DNA of 64,000 nt from Litchfieldia salsa (GTDB taxonomy: Bacteria > Bacillota > Bacilli > Bacillales > Bacillaceae_L), in assembly GCF_900104555.1 (NCBI RefSeq), contig NZ_FNJU01000003.1:310001-374000 (forward strand), given 5' to 3'. Position 1 is the first letter of the stretch. Every line of letters starts with the position of its first letter. The position numbers and the translations under genes were made by a program. The notes beneath the pieces are model-generated. The model was given only the letters and a program-made list of their open reading frames with translations. It was not told the DNA's origin and searched no databases. Below, piece after piece: positions 7,434-16,936 of the stretch.

Positions 7434-8192
7434 TTATGGTATATCTAATTCAATGTATACTGGACAATGGTCACTCCCCAAGATATCCGTATGAATCTGA
7501 GAGTCTAGTAAGTGGGATTTTAAGTGACTTGAAATAATAAAATAATCGATTCTCCAACCAATATTTCGTTCGCGGACTTTATTCATATATGACCACCAGG
7601 TATATGAATCCGCCTTGTCTGGATAAAGATGTCTAAATGTATCTATAAATCCAGCATTCAATAGTTCTGTCATCTTATCTCTTTCTTCTATTGTAAAGCC
7701 AGAATTTCCTTTATTTGATTTTGGATTTTTCAAATCAATCTCATGATGAGCAACATTTAAATCTCCACATAGAATGACAGGCTTTATTAAATCCAGCTCT
7801 TTTATGTACTCTCTTATAAGGTCTTCCCATTCTAGACGATATTGGATTCTTGCTAAATCTCTTTTCGAGTTAGGTGTGTATACAGTTATGATATAAAACT
7901 GTTCAAATTCTAAAGTGATGATCCTTCCCTCTGCCTCTTCATTTTCTTTTCCAATGCCATAAGATACAGAAATAGGTTTTTTCTTTGTAAATATAGCAGT
8001 ACCGGAATAGCCTTTCTTTATAGCATAGTTCCAATATTGATGATGGTCTTTAAGTTCTAATGTAATTTGACCTTCCTGTAGCTTTGTTTCCTGCAAACAA
8101 ACGATGTCTGCATCTATTTCATTAAAATAATCTAAAAAACCTTTTTGCACACATGCTCTAATCCCATTAACATTCCAAGAAACTAATTTCAT
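7434..8192 (-). CDS. exoA: Exodeoxyribonuclease III / AP endonuclease
   Basis: A 252-residue ExoIII-family enzyme acting in base excision repair: it cuts at abasic sites and trims 3' blocks. Signature motifs are WNVNGIRA (residues 6-13), LQETKL (33-38, catalytic Glu), Y/DPNSKR near 115, GDLNVAH (about 142-148) and the terminal SDHCPV with the catalytic Asp-His pair. Length and start (ATG 8192, GGGGAG upstream) match the family. Confidence 0.95.
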   Translation of the reverse strand: MKLVSWNVNGIRACVQKGFLDYFNEIDADIVCLQETKLQEGQITLELKDHHQYWNYAIKKGYSGTAIFTKKKPISVSYGIGKENEEAEGRIITLEFEQFYIITVYTPNSKRDLARIQYRLEWEDLIREYIKELDLIKPVILCGDLNVAHHEIDLKNPKSNKGNSGFTIEERDKMTELLNAGFIDTFRHLYPDKADSYTWWSYMNKVRERNIGWRIDYFIISSHLKSHLLDSQIHTDILGSDHCPVYIELDIP

Positions 8193-8354
8193 TGAAAACT
8201 CCCCTGATGCTTAAAATAAATGCTTGTATTTAATAATATACTATTTTAGTTGGTTCTTCGAGTGTAATAAATTAAATAAATTATTGACTTAATCTGATCA
8301 CGTCAATGCCCAAAGTCAAAAGTAAATCATAAGATATAAAAAAATGTTAAGTAG

Positions 8355-8858
8355 GTGATTAAACTGATTCATACAGTAAAAGCAGGAGAAGTTCTGTGGT
8401 CCATTTCTGAGGACTATCGAGTTCCTATATCTGAGATTCTATTAGCGAATCCAGAACTGAATCCAAACATTCTTTATGTTGGACAAAAGATTGTAATACC
8501 TGGCTATCCGCCTACATCATCAATCCCATATAAGATTACTATCGATATATCCAAAAGAACACTCAGTTTAATGAAGGACAACGAAATACAGCGTACGTAC
8601 CCAGTTGGAATAGGAAGAGCACAACATCCTACACCACTAGGAAATTTCATTATTATTAATAAAGCACCAAATCCAGGTGGAGTATTTGGCACAATGTGGA
8701 TGAGTATCTCCAAAAAACATTATGGAATACACGGAACCAATGATCCATCATCAATTGGGAAAATCGTCTCAAGAGGTTGTATTCGAATGTTCAATAAAGA
8801 TGTTGAAGAATTAGCTAACATCATTCCAATTGGGACTCCAGTATTAATTCTAAATTAA
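8355..8858 (+). CDS. LysM-domain L,D-transpeptidase (YkuD family)
   Basis: About 165 residues: an N-terminal LysM repeat ([13 protein letters not shown]...[17 protein letters not shown], residues 5-49) for peptidoglycan binding, then a YkuD catalytic domain with GIHGTND and the SRGCIRM active-site Cys near residue 141. It forms or edits L,D cross-links in the cell or spore wall. No signal peptide, as in B. subtilis YkuD. The start is uncertain: GTG 8355 lacks a ribosome binding site, whereas CTG 8364 lies just after AGGTGA and gives an N-terminus aligned with YkuD. The SIMPL gene follows 24 bases later. Confidence 0.9.
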   Translation: MIKLIHTVKAGEVLWSISEDYRVPISEILLANPELNPNILYVGQKIVIPGYPPTSSIPYKITIDISKRTLSLMKDNEIQRTYPVGIGRAQHPTPLGNFIIINKAPNPGGVFGTMWMSISKKHYGIHGTNDPSSIGKIVSRGCIRMFNKDVEELANIIPIGTPVLILN

Positions 8859-8882
8859 ATAAAAAGGAAAGGTAGTTAAAAG

Positions 8883-9539
8883 ATGAGCCTACATTACAGT
8901 CAGTCCAATGGAAATCCATTCACACAGCCCTTTCTTGAACTAGAGGGACACGGTAAATTAAGCATCACGCCTAATTTAGCTGTGATTAATGTTGGTATTA
9001 TGACAGAGAATCAAAATGTAATAATCGCATCTCAAGAAAATGCAATTCGTTCAAATAAAGTACTAGATGTATTAAGAGAGTTTAACATTCCCAAAGATGA
9101 TATTGAAACGATTTCTTATACTATTCAACCACTATATGATTTTAGTGAAGGTAACACCTTACTAAAGGGATTCAAGGTCATTCAATTATTTGAGGTAACA
9201 GTTAAAAATATTTCTTTGATTGGGAAAATTTATGATGCTGTTGTCAAAGCTGGCGCAAATTTCACTGACTTGTTAGATTTTCGTTTATCTAATAAAGAAT
9301 ATTATTATCAACAAGCATTACAGCTAGCAATCAAAAATGCTCAAGAGAAAGCACTGAAAATTGCTCAAGGACTGGGAGTGTCACTAAATATTGTTCCGGT
9401 AAAAATAACAGAAAATAATCGGTCAGTCATTCCGTTTCAAAAGGAATCTTTTGCTTTACAATCCACTTTAAATACTGCTATTCAAAAGAGACAAGTTGAG
9501 ATAGAAGCAAAAATTTCAGCCATTTTTCACTATTCATGA
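8883..9539 (+). CDS. SIMPL-domain (DUF541) protein
   Basis: A 218-residue protein with the DUF541/SIMPL layout: LEGHGKLSITPNLAVINVGI (about 21-40), a middle TISYTIQPLYDF segment, and AL..A..NAQEKALKIAQGLGV (about 145-165), the usual helix. No clear signal peptide, so it is likely cytosolic or peripherally attached, unlike Gram-negative periplasmic members. It is 24 bases downstream of the L,D-transpeptidase and probably co-transcribed, hinting at an envelope role; function is otherwise unknown. Confidence 0.85.
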   Translation: MSLHYSQSNGNPFTQPFLELEGHGKLSITPNLAVINVGIMTENQNVIIASQENAIRSNKVLDVLREFNIPKDDIETISYTIQPLYDFSEGNTLLKGFKVIQLFEVTVKNISLIGKIYDAVVKAGANFTDLLDFRLSNKEYYYQQALQLAIKNAQEKALKIAQGLGVSLNIVPVKITENNRSVIPFQKESFALQSTLNTAIQKRQVEIEAKISAIFHYS

Positions 9540-9628
9540 AGATACAATAAGTTAAGTCATGCCCAACCCCATCTCATATAGCAGTCATTTTTATTCTAAA
9601 AATTGTTTTTTATTTTTAATTATAATAA

Positions 9629-9672
9629 AAGCTACCCTGTTATTATGGTTATATAACAGGGTAGCCCTTTTA
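9629..9672. terminator. Bidirectional terminator
   Basis: AAAGCTACCCTGTTAT and ATAACAGGGTAGCCCTTTT form a long stem between the SIMPL gene (+) and the small minus-strand gene ending at 9689. Confidence 0.85.
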
Positions 9673-9688
9673 AATAAATTTTACGCTT

Positions 9689-9832
9689 TTATTCTTCTTT
9701 TAGTGTGTGCTCAATCTTTTCTGTCCCATGTTCTGTTAACACTTCTTCGTCACGGCGATCTTCATTAGATGCATAATGGAAATTCGTTAACTTACCTGTA
9801 TCTTTTGGTTGGTATGGTTCTTTGTTCTCCAT
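9689..9832 (-). CDS. Small hydrophilic protein (47 aa)
   Basis: Starts MENKEPYQPKDTGKLTNFHY and ends EHTLKEE. ATG 9832 follows GAGGAGGTA by 7-8 bases, a very strong ribosome binding site, and a terminator follows the stop. Charged throughout (E, K, D, R), no hydrophobic stretch, probably disordered. Family not recognised; several tiny Bacillus proteins of this composition are stress or sporulation products. Confidence 0.65.
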   Translation of the reverse strand: MENKEPYQPKDTGKLTNFHYASNEDRRDEEVLTEHGTEKIEHTLKEE

Positions 9833-9922
9833 TTAGAGTACCTCCTCATTCAGTTTGAACAAGGTTATTATCACTTTAACTAAAAAAAATTATTCAAACA
9901 TACCAAATATATGGCTGTTGTT

Positions 9923-11575
9923 TTATTTTGTGGTGAATTTTGAAATTAGCTTTTGTAATTCTGATGATGTCTCAGATAAAGAAGAAGCCGACTTTTGAAT
10001 TTCTTCCATCATGCCTAACTGTTTTTCACCTGAAGTGGAAAGTTCATTTATACTTTCAGTTGATTGCTTCGACACCTCTGACACTTCATGAACAGAAGCT
10101 GAAACTTCCTCAGCTCCTGCAGAAATTTCTTCTGTGGTAGCGGTAATCTCTTGGATTTGGGACATTACATCATTCATTGATTGCATAATCGTAATAAATT
10201 TATCAGCTGTCTGGTTTGCTTTGTCGGAACCAAGTGAAACACTGTTTTTGACATCTTTCATGGAATTAACTGAACTTAATGTTGCAGTTTGTATTTCCTG
10301 AATAAGTTGTCTAATATCATTTGATGATTTTGTTGATTCTGTAGCTAGTTTTCTCACTTCATCTGCAACAACAGCAAATCCTTTTCCTGCTTCTCCAGCT
10401 CTCGCTGCCTCAATCGCAGCATTTAGTGCTAAAAGATTGGTTTGTTCTGCGATTCCTGTGATGATGTTTACGATTGATGAGATTTCTTCAGACTTTTCAT
10501 ATAACTGAGAAATCGATTCATCTGTTTCTAAAACGGCACTAGAAATTGATTCTATCTGGTGAACTGTATCATTTAGAGAACCTCTTCCATCTTCTGCTAG
10601 GACAGTCGTTCTTTCAGTAAGATCTGAAACCGTTGAAGCACTTTCCGCGATTCTGTTAATTCCAATAGATGTTTCCTCGACTGCTCGAGCTGATTCTTCT
10701 GCCATTAACTTTGTTTGCTCTGCCCCAGCTGAGACTTCTTCCATAAAAGAGGTAATTTGCTGAGTAATTGCTTTTCCATCATTAGCAGTAGTTTGAAACT
10801 GGGTAGCTGTCTGTGCTAGATGACTACTCGAGGTGCCAACCAACAAGATAATTTCATTTAAATTTTCCACCATCTTGTTGAATGAATGATTCAATTCAAC
10901 AATCTCATCTTTCCCTTTTAGATCAAGCTTGTTAATGTTCAAATCACCCTCAGCCACCATATTTGCATTAGCTGTAAGTCTTTTAATTGGTTTAGACATG
11001 CGATTAGCTGCAATTATAGAAGCGATAATACTACCAACAACTAATGCAATAATTGCTATAATAGAAAAAGTAATTAGGAAGGATACTTTTTGTTTCTGAC
11101 CTTCTATTGCTGCTTCATAGTTCTCAAAAGAGCGGTCATAAAGTCTTAAAATATCATTAATAATTCCTCTTGCTCTAATAGATTGTCTTTTTACTTCCTC
11201 ATAATTTTTTGCAGTGATTGATTCCTGAGATAATGAACTAATCTGATCAAATTTCTCATTTAGTGACTTATAGAGTAGTAATTGCTCATTCTTATTTAAT
11301 TGCTTTCCAATTTTGTCTAAAGAACTATCTATTGATGATAAGCTGGTTTTAACCTTTTCAGCAGATGCTTCGGTTTTATTAAATGCAGTTGCTTCTAAAG
11401 ATTGTTGGAGGGAAACGATATCTCCCTTTAATTGCTGTATATTTACTAACATCGCCACTTCTGCGTCAGAATCTGATCTAAGTTGATTCATTTGAAAGAT
11501 GACAATAATAAAAATAATAGCGAGTAATGACAATGGTGCTAATATATTAATAATTAATCTTTGTTTTAATTTCAT
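9923..11575 (-). CDS. Methyl-accepting chemotaxis protein
   Basis: A 550-residue transmembrane chemoreceptor. TM1 is at about 9-29, an extracellular four-helix-bundle sensor at 30-162, TM2 at about 163-188, HAMP at 189-245, and a long coiled-coil signalling domain with the hairpin tip [19 protein letters not shown]. Glu/Gln pairs suitable for methylation are present. It starts 11 bases after the stop of the BMP-type binding lipoprotein, with its AGGTGA overlapping that stop codon, so the two are translationally linked; the lipoprotein may present ligand to this receptor. Confidence 0.95.
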   Translation of the reverse strand: MKLKQRLIINILAPLSLLAIIFIIVIFQMNQLRSDSDAEVAMLVNIQQLKGDIVSLQQSLEATAFNKTEASAEKVKTSLSSIDSSLDKIGKQLNKNEQLLLYKSLNEKFDQISSLSQESITAKNYEEVKRQSIRARGIINDILRLYDRSFENYEAAIEGQKQKVSFLITFSIIAIIALVVGSIIASIIAANRMSKPIKRLTANANMVAEGDLNINKLDLKGKDEIVELNHSFNKMVENLNEIILLVGTSSSHLAQTATQFQTTANDGKAITQQITSFMEEVSAGAEQTKLMAEESARAVEETSIGINRIAESASTVSDLTERTTVLAEDGRGSLNDTVHQIESISSAVLETDESISQLYEKSEEISSIVNIITGIAEQTNLLALNAAIEAARAGEAGKGFAVVADEVRKLATESTKSSNDIRQLIQEIQTATLSSVNSMKDVKNSVSLGSDKANQTADKFITIMQSMNDVMSQIQEITATTEEISAGAEEVSASVHEVSEVSKQSTESINELSTSGEKQLGMMEEIQKSASSLSETSSELQKLISKFTTK

Positions 11576-11586
11576 TTTTTCTTCAC

Positions 11587-12579
11587 CTACTCTGATTTAA
11601 TCGTTACTGTGCCATTTATAATATCTTGTTTTGCTTTTTCAATTTCACTTTCAATTGTAGGTGTGATTTGTGTATTTCTAATTGGAGCCAATCCTACACC
11701 ATTTTCTTTTATACCAAGTACTTTGTGTTTTTCTAAAAGTTTTCCGTTATCATTCAATTCTTTTACTGCCTGGTAGATTGCGATATCAACCTTTTTTAGC
11801 ATTGAAGAAATGACTGTATTTTCCGCAAAGAAAAACTGATCGGTGTCAACTCCAAATGAAAAGACATTGTCATGTTTAGCTGTTGCATGAATCGCACCAA
11901 GTCCTGATAAACCAGCTGCTGGGAAGATCATATCTGCTCCTTCATTCATCATCTTAACCGCGATTTCTTCACCTTTCTTTTGATTACCAAAGTCATTTGT
12001 ATAATCTACAAGGAGATTTGCATCTGGCTTCATTCTTTTTATTCCATGTTCAAATCCTTGTCTAAACCTTTCAATAACTGGAACATCCATTCCTCCAATA
12101 AATCCATATGTGTTAGTTTTAGAAGTAAAGGATGCTAGCACTCCAACTAAATATGCCCCTTCATCTTCTTTAAATGTTATAGAGTGGATATTTTCAAGTT
12201 CCGAAACTCCGTCAATAAATAAAAATGACTGATCAGGATGTGCTTTCGCAACCTTTTCTAAATCTTCTTGCATCGCAAATCCTAGCCCGATTACTAAATC
12301 TGGCTTTTCTTCAACCAATTTGGTTAAGCCCTGTTCATAACTACTATCGCCATTAAGTTCCATATAATTGAATTCGATTCCCATCTCATCACGAGCTCTT
12401 TCTAATCCTGTAAAGGCCATATCGCTAAAAGATTGATCACCTAATCCAACATCTGATAACATAATGCCAACCTTTACTACTTTATCTTCATTGCTCACTT
12501 TTTGGTCATTACATCCAACCAGAAATAGTAAACTTAAAATCACAAGCATAATCATCTTTTTAAAATAAAACTTAATCAT
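11587..12579 (-). CDS. BMP-family substrate-binding lipoprotein
   Basis: A 330-residue lipoprotein with a signal peptide and lipobox LVGC (Cys23), then a periplasmic-binding fold of the Bmp/Med/PnrA type ([39 protein letters not shown]). PnrA-type members bind purine nucleosides; the ligand here is unproven. The start ATG 12579 follows AAGGAGG. No ABC permease or ATPase gene is nearby; the only partner is the chemoreceptor immediately downstream, so a sensory rather than transport role is plausible. Confidence 0.88.
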   Translation of the reverse strand: MIKFYFKKMIMLVILSLLFLVGCNDQKVSNEDKVVKVGIMLSDVGLGDQSFSDMAFTGLERARDEMGIEFNYMELNGDSSYEQGLTKLVEEKPDLVIGLGFAMQEDLEKVAKAHPDQSFLFIDGVSELENIHSITFKEDEGAYLVGVLASFTSKTNTYGFIGGMDVPVIERFRQGFEHGIKRMKPDANLLVDYTNDFGNQKKGEEIAVKMMNEGADMIFPAAGLSGLGAIHATAKHDNVFSFGVDTDQFFFAENTVISSMLKKVDIAIYQAVKELNDNGKLLEKHKVLGIKENGVGLAPIRNTQITPTIESEIEKAKQDIINGTVTIKSE

Positions 12580-12624
12580 GTTTTCCTCCTTGATTAGGGT
12601 ATTTGCTAAGAACTATTTTTCTAT

Positions 12625-12680
12625 GTAGGAGAATGACCTACATATGTATATTGATATAACAGTTTTTGTATATTGATATA
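12625..12680 (-). promoter_or_regulatory. Direct and inverted repeats upstream of the BMP-chemoreceptor operon
   Basis: The 14-mer TGTATATTGATATA occurs at 12645-12658 and exactly again at 12667-12680, 22 bp (two helical turns) apart. GTAGG and CCTAC at 12625-12641 form a short inverted repeat beside it. These lie 46-101 bases upstream of the lipoprotein start and probably include regulator sites; the regulator is unknown. Confidence 0.45.
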
Positions 12681-12727
12681 TCTTTATAATTATCGGTATG
12701 TTTGTTGATTTGTTTAGTTTTCTCCAC

Positions 12728-12783
12728 AAAAAAAGGTTGCCCAATAAAGTGACTGGCACTTAGTCTTTGGGACAACCTTTTTT
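12728..12783 (-). terminator. Terminator of the cold-shock gene
   Basis: AAAAAAAGGTTG and CAACCTTTTTTT outer arms plus inner CCC/GGG; located 45 bases past the csp stop. It carries the GGGACA motif shared with three other hairpins. Confidence 0.85.
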
Positions 12784-12827
12784 ATAACCCATGGATTAAA
12801 TAAAGAGTAACATTTTTTTATGTTAAT

Positions 12828-13028
12828 CTATGATTTGCGAACGTTAGTCGCTTGAGGACCACGTTGACCATTTTCGATGTCAAAAGTAACCTCTTGACCC
12901 TCATCTAATGACTTATAGCCTTCACCTTCTATTGCAGAGAAATGTACGAATACATCTTCTCCACCTTCACGTTCGATGAAGCCAAAGCCTTTTTCACTGT
13001 TAAACCATTTTACTTTACCATGTTCCAT
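12828..13028 (-). CDS. Cold-shock protein, CspA family
   Basis: A 66-residue single cold-shock domain that binds single-stranded RNA/DNA. RNP1 is KGFGFI (residues 13-18) and RNP2 is VFVHF (26-30). ATG 13028 is preceded by AGGAGG; a longer in-frame extension to 13106 is rejected because it adds a non-family tail and skips that ribosome binding site. The acidic body and ending ATNVRKS resemble CspD of B. subtilis. The roughly 75-170 base region upstream could hold a long cold-shock leader. Confidence 0.95.
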   Translation of the reverse strand: MEHGKVKWFNSEKGFGFIEREGGEDVFVHFSAIEGEGYKSLDEGQEVTFDIENGQRGPQATNVRKS

Positions 13029-13195
13029 TTTTCTTGTTCCTCCTAAGCATGTTGCAAATACAATGAATTGCAATACAATTTTATCTTGCATTATTCTTAT
13101 TCCCAATACTGATTCATTTTAAACGGTATCTGATTGTTTTATTTCAAAATTTCTTTGTAAATAAAATAAACCATTAAAGGGAATATTAAGATTTG

Positions 13196-14332
13196 TTAAC
13201 CTACTTTTCGCATTTTCTTTACAAAAGGTATAACAGGAAACCTTAGTTGAGTTCGTTCAATACTGACTCTACGATTAATTAGTAAGATCAAATTAAGAAT
13301 CACTAATAGTAGTCCATATTTTTTTTCGTATATTAGATATCTAGAATCCCATTTCGGCTTAAATTTATCTTTATATTCAAATAATCCTTTAAAATTATAA
13401 GTTGATTTTGACTTTGTAAACATATAGTTTGCGACAGTCTCATACCATCCTTTTTTACTTTTATTAGCGATATTAGCCAGTGGTGAATTACCTAAACTAC
13501 ACCAAGTATACTCTTCTTCTGAGCACCAATTTAAAATGGAGGAAAATAGAAAATCCATTGTACCGGATAAGCTTTCCCTTCGATAACGCATTAGATCAAT
13601 AGTTATTAATTTTTCCCCAAGTTCCTGATGTTCAGCTAATGAAGCAAAAGCCATGATTGTTCCGTTAGACTGACTTACAACAGCGATGGGAAAATGAGAT
13701 AAATAAGATTCTTCAAAATAACCGATTGAAAAGCTCTTCTCCTTTCGATCTCCCAACCAAGAATCCGATACTTCCTTCAAATTTAGTAGTAATTGAGGGT
13801 GATGTGGTGGTGTGTAAATCTCGAAATGATAGCCACTTCGTTTGCATTTATTTACGTTTGTCCTTATGTTTGTCATTTTTTTACCAGTAAGAGAATGGTC
13901 AGGAATATACACCTTCGCTTCTTCCCCAACTTTCTTTATTAATAATCCTTCATCTTTGTATAAAGATAAATGTTTGTGTGATACCTGATAGTAGACTTTT
14001 CTTACTCCCTGCTGATTACAATACCTGTTAAATTCATTCATTGCTTCTTTTATTAAATGTTGATCACCTAATGGATCACCTAATACAACAAACATATTAG
14101 TGATTCTCTGGTAAGTAATTAATACTCTTTTTTGCTGTGACCAAAAATAATTCTTATCACCTAGTAAATATAAATGTGATGTATGATTTCCACCACATTG
14201 TTCAATGAAATTCATGATTTCGTTTCGTTCTTCTTGGTTATGCGATATTACTTTTTTAAATTTAAGGTCGCCTATACATAAAAAGATGATTAAAATAAGT
14301 GCGATTAATATTACTGACATCATTAAAATCAA
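13196..14332 (-). CDS. MprF-like DUF2156 synthase domain with a single N-terminal anchor
   Basis: A 378-residue protein: one N-terminal hydrophobic helix (about 4-22), then a tandem GNAT-type DUF2156 domain as in the cytosolic half of lysyl-phosphatidylglycerol synthase MprF (FVVLGDPLGD, YYQVS, FSIGYF, SLGNSPLAN motifs). A second hydrophobic segment near 340-357 may touch the membrane. The multi-spanning flippase half is missing. Start is TTG 14332, with GGAGG 9 bases upstream; ATG 14323 would be 18 bases away. It may aminoacylate a lipid or other acceptor using aminoacyl-tRNA, but the substrate is unknown. Confidence 0.8.
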   Translation of the reverse strand: MILMMSVILIALILIIFLCIGDLKFKKVISHNQEERNEIMNFIEQCGGNHTSHLYLLGDKNYFWSQQKRVLITYQRITNMFVVLGDPLGDQHLIKEAMNEFNRYCNQQGVRKVYYQVSHKHLSLYKDEGLLIKKVGEEAKVYIPDHSLTGKKMTNIRTNVNKCKRSGYHFEIYTPPHHPQLLLNLKEVSDSWLGDRKEKSFSIGYFEESYLSHFPIAVVSQSNGTIMAFASLAEHQELGEKLITIDLMRYRRESLSGTMDFLFSSILNWCSEEEYTWCSLGNSPLANIANKSKKGWYETVANYMFTKSKSTYNFKGLFEYKDKFKPKWDSRYLIYEKKYGLLLVILNLILLINRRVSIERTQLRFPVIPFVKKMRKVG

Positions 14333-14436
14333 AGTAAAGTTCCTCCAAAGATCAATAGTATAACTTCTAGTATATTTTATCTTATTATCGACAGATTAAG
14401 TGAAATCTGTAGAAAAAACCCTTCAAAATTGATAGA

Positions 14437-14460
14437 AGAAAGACTCCAAGAGTCTTTCTC
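14437..14460 (-). terminator. Terminator of the patatin gene
   Basis: AGAAAGACT and AGTCTTTCT stem with CCAAG loop, 14 bases after the stop at 14474; the T-run on the minus strand is interrupted. Confidence 0.6.
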
Positions 14461-14473
14461 CCTATAATATATT

Positions 14474-15385
14474 TTAGTTATTGATGAATTGTATGAATTG
14501 TTCCTTCATTTCTTTAGATACTTGTCTCCCTAATTCAACTAATGGTTCAATAGCTGAAATATCATCAAAAGGAATTTCCGTCCCTAACTCCTTATTCATT
14601 CTTAAGTATCGTTCATTTAGGAGATGTTGGCAATGGTAGGATACGGATTCAGAGGATAAATTAAGAGCTAGATCGATTAGTTTGGGCGTTACCTTCATTG
14701 AAGGAAGGTGAAAAGGAAGCCACTTCTTAACTCCCCAATATTTATTTTTTTCCATTGAAAATTGAATATTTTGTAACCCGGTCCCGACTGAAAGTATTTG
14801 GATATCAGAAATGTTTTTTTTAAAATGACTAGTCGCTTCGGTGATACAAACTAACGATGGATTATTTGCCCATAAGCCACCATCTATAGACAAGTACTTA
14901 TTTTCTATATTATTTGGAGGGAAGTATACTGGTGCAGAACAAGATGATAATACGGCATCCCAAAGTTTAACATCTAAATCCCCAGTTTTAGTGTGACCAT
15001 AGTTTGAGCGATGAATATACGGTCTTCCATTTGTAATATTCACTGCCGGAATTAATAAGGGTTTCTTTATGTCAGAAAGTTTTATGTCACCGAACGTTTC
15101 TTTAAGATATTTTCTTAAAAATCGATCACTATAAACGCTTCTAAATAAGCCGATTTTTGCTTTTGGAACAAATATCTTTTCGCCATTCTCTTTATAGCTA
15201 TTCAGCACGTCACTCATTTTATTCTTTAGGATAATCGAAGATGCGATAATTGAACCAGTACTAGTACCAGCAACAACATCAAACAAATCAGTTATTTGAC
15301 AACCAAACTCATCTTCTATCTCTTTTAGAATAGATAAAGCAAATACACCTCTAATTCCTCCACCATCAATACATAACATTTTCAT
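14474..15385 (-). CDS. Patatin-like phospholipase
   Basis: A 303-residue soluble acyl hydrolase with a Ser-Asp dyad. The oxyanion loop DGGGIRG is at residues 7-13, the nucleophile elbow GTSTG puts Ser at 42, and the catalytic Asp is in DGG at 168-170. It resembles CapV/patatin proteins, but there is no nucleotidyltransferase (cGAS-like) or other defence gene next to it, so a housekeeping lipid role is as likely. It stands alone with its own terminator. Confidence 0.9.
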   Translation of the reverse strand: MKMLCIDGGGIRGVFALSILKEIEDEFGCQITDLFDVVAGTSTGSIIASSIILKNKMSDVLNSYKENGEKIFVPKAKIGLFRSVYSDRFLRKYLKETFGDIKLSDIKKPLLIPAVNITNGRPYIHRSNYGHTKTGDLDVKLWDAVLSSCSAPVYFPPNNIENKYLSIDGGLWANNPSLVCITEATSHFKKNISDIQILSVGTGLQNIQFSMEKNKYWGVKKWLPFHLPSMKVTPKLIDLALNLSSESVSYHCQHLLNERYLRMNKELGTEIPFDDISAIEPLVELGRQVSKEMKEQFIQFINN

Positions 15386-15560
15386 TTATTTCACCTATTT
15401 CAACACAGATTACATATAAGTTTCCCTTATTCACAATACACTATTACAATAAAAGACAGATACCAAAAAGCACGAGTCAAACCTTGGTTAATTCAAACAC
15501 ATAGGACTAACACTTAGTTAATATGATTAAGGTAAGAGGCGTTAAAGGGGGTATTAGAAT

Positions 15561-15758
15561 ATGAAGATTTTTAATAAGATTGCATTATTCTTTGTCGTTC
15601 TTTATTCGGTTTTCATTATTATGAATACGTATTTAGATCAAATTGACCGTATACAATCCAATGTAGTTATTTTTCTTATGAATGGGTTCGCTTATATAGT
15701 CTCTTCTATAGAAATTGAAAAAGAGAAGCAGAGAGAAGAAGTAACCTTGCAAGGATAG
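15561..15758 (+). CDS. Small membrane protein (65 aa)
   Basis: Two hydrophobic segments (about residues 5-23 and 33-49) followed by a charged tail (EIEKEKQREE). ATG 15561 follows AAAGGGGG by 9 bases. I do not recognise the family. It is an isolated + strand gene between two minus-strand genes, with its own terminator downstream, which supports expression. Confidence 0.65.
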   Translation: MKIFNKIALFFVVLYSVFIIMNTYLDQIDRIQSNVVIFLMNGFAYIVSSIEIEKEKQREEVTLQG

Positions 15759-15774
15759 TTCTCTATGACTACAA

Positions 15775-15817
15775 CAAAGCTGTCCCAAAGCAGATTTGGC
15801 TTAGGGGACAGCCTTTA
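15775..15817. terminator. Hairpin between convergent genes
   Basis: AAAGCTGTCCC pairs with GGGACAGCCTTT. Member of the GTCCC/GGGACA terminator type. Confidence 0.8.
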
Positions 15818-15833
15818 ACTAGACGTTTAATTT

Positions 15834-16646
15834 TTAATGTCCTTGAATATTTTTTCCATAGAAAATTTCATCCATTTCTGATTTTAACCGTTCAGTAATT
15901 TCCTCAACTTCATCTTCATTTAATTTTTCCTTTGTGTAACCAAATAAATAATTGTTAATATCAAATTTTTTCAATTTGCACTTTGTATGAAAGATATTCT
16001 CTTGATATATGTTGACGTCTATTAAATCAAACAATTCCTTCACATCGTCCGGAATATAATTCTGTATGGAACTTATTTCGTGGTCAATAAATAATTTATG
16101 ACCTTGAATATCACGAGTAAATCCTCGAACTCTATAATCAATAGTCATTATATCAGTGTCAAAGGAATGGATTAAATAATTTAGTGCTTTTAAAGGTGAA
16201 ATTTCTCCACACGTTGAAACATCAATATCTGCTCTAAAGGTACTTATCCCTTCATCTGGATGGTATTCTGGATAGGTATGAACGGTAATATGACTTTTAT
16301 CTAGTTGTAGTACAACAGAATCTGGAAGAGGTCCTGGAGATTCATCATAAGACTCATCTGGCACTTCTACGATCGGCCCCTCGGAAACTAAGACTGTCAC
16401 GCTTGCTCCCTGTGGTACATAATCTTGTTTTGCGATATTAAGGACATGCGCACCAATAATATCAGAAACATGTGTTAATATTTTTGTTAATCGATCAGCA
16501 TTATAAACCTCATCAATATATTCAATATAAGCTTCTCGTTCCTCTTTTGTTCTTGTATAGCAAATATCATACATATTAAAACTAAGTGATTTTGTAAGGT
16601 TATTAAATCCATGTAATGTAATTCTTTGTTCTGGTGAAAGGTCCAC
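15834..16646 (-). CDS. speD: S-adenosylmethionine decarboxylase proenzyme, E. coli type
   Basis: Makes decarboxylated SAM for spermidine synthesis. The 270-residue length and the cleavage site [14 protein letters not shown] (Lys117-Ser118; Ser becomes the pyruvoyl group) identify the long E. coli type rather than the 126-residue B. subtilis type. The proton-donor Cys is at 146 in STCGE. GTG 16646 is chosen because AAAGGGGGAG lies 5-6 bases upstream; the longer frame to 16712 has a hydrophobic, non-family lead. No speE is adjacent. Confidence 0.9.
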   Translation of the reverse strand: MDLSPEQRITLHGFNNLTKSLSFNMYDICYTRTKEEREAYIEYIDEVYNADRLTKILTHVSDIIGAHVLNIAKQDYVPQGASVTVLVSEGPIVEVPDESYDESPGPLPDSVVLQLDKSHITVHTYPEYHPDEGISTFRADIDVSTCGEISPLKALNYLIHSFDTDIMTIDYRVRGFTRDIQGHKLFIDHEISSIQNYIPDDVKELFDLIDVNIYQENIFHTKCKLKKFDINNYLFGYTKEKLNEDEVEEITERLKSEMDEIFYGKNIQGH

Positions 16647-16791
16647 GAAAGCTCCCCCTTTTTTCAAATTAATAAATAGTGATAATTGCAACCATGATAT
16701 ATGTAGTATCAACTAAATAGTTTTATAATACCCATTTTCTTCATAAAAAATGGCTCTTTTCGTAAACTATGTTGCTATTTGACTAGGTTAA

Positions 16792-16919
16792 GTTGATTTG
16801 CACTCCAGGTATGTGCTTTCCTTGGTGCAGGGATGTTCCGTTCGTTCCTGCGGGGTCTCATCCTGCCTGCGCATCCCGGAGGAGTCACATACCTTCCGTT
16901 CCAATCAACGAGCTCCACC
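16792..16919. repeat. Long palindromic intergenic repeat
   Basis: GTTGATT...GGTATGTG on the left is mirrored by CACATACC...AATCAAC on the right, enclosing a GC-rich core (CCTGCGGGGTCTCATCC). The core resembles those of the 210-bp repeats at 29996 and 50774. This is a typical Bacillaceae intergenic repeat with no coding content. Confidence 0.7.
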
Positions 16920-16936
16920 ACTAAAATTAGGTTCAT

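Noticed and set aside
14474-15385. Patatin as part of a CBASS-like defence system
   Set aside because: No nucleotidyltransferase, E1/E2 or other defence gene is adjacent.
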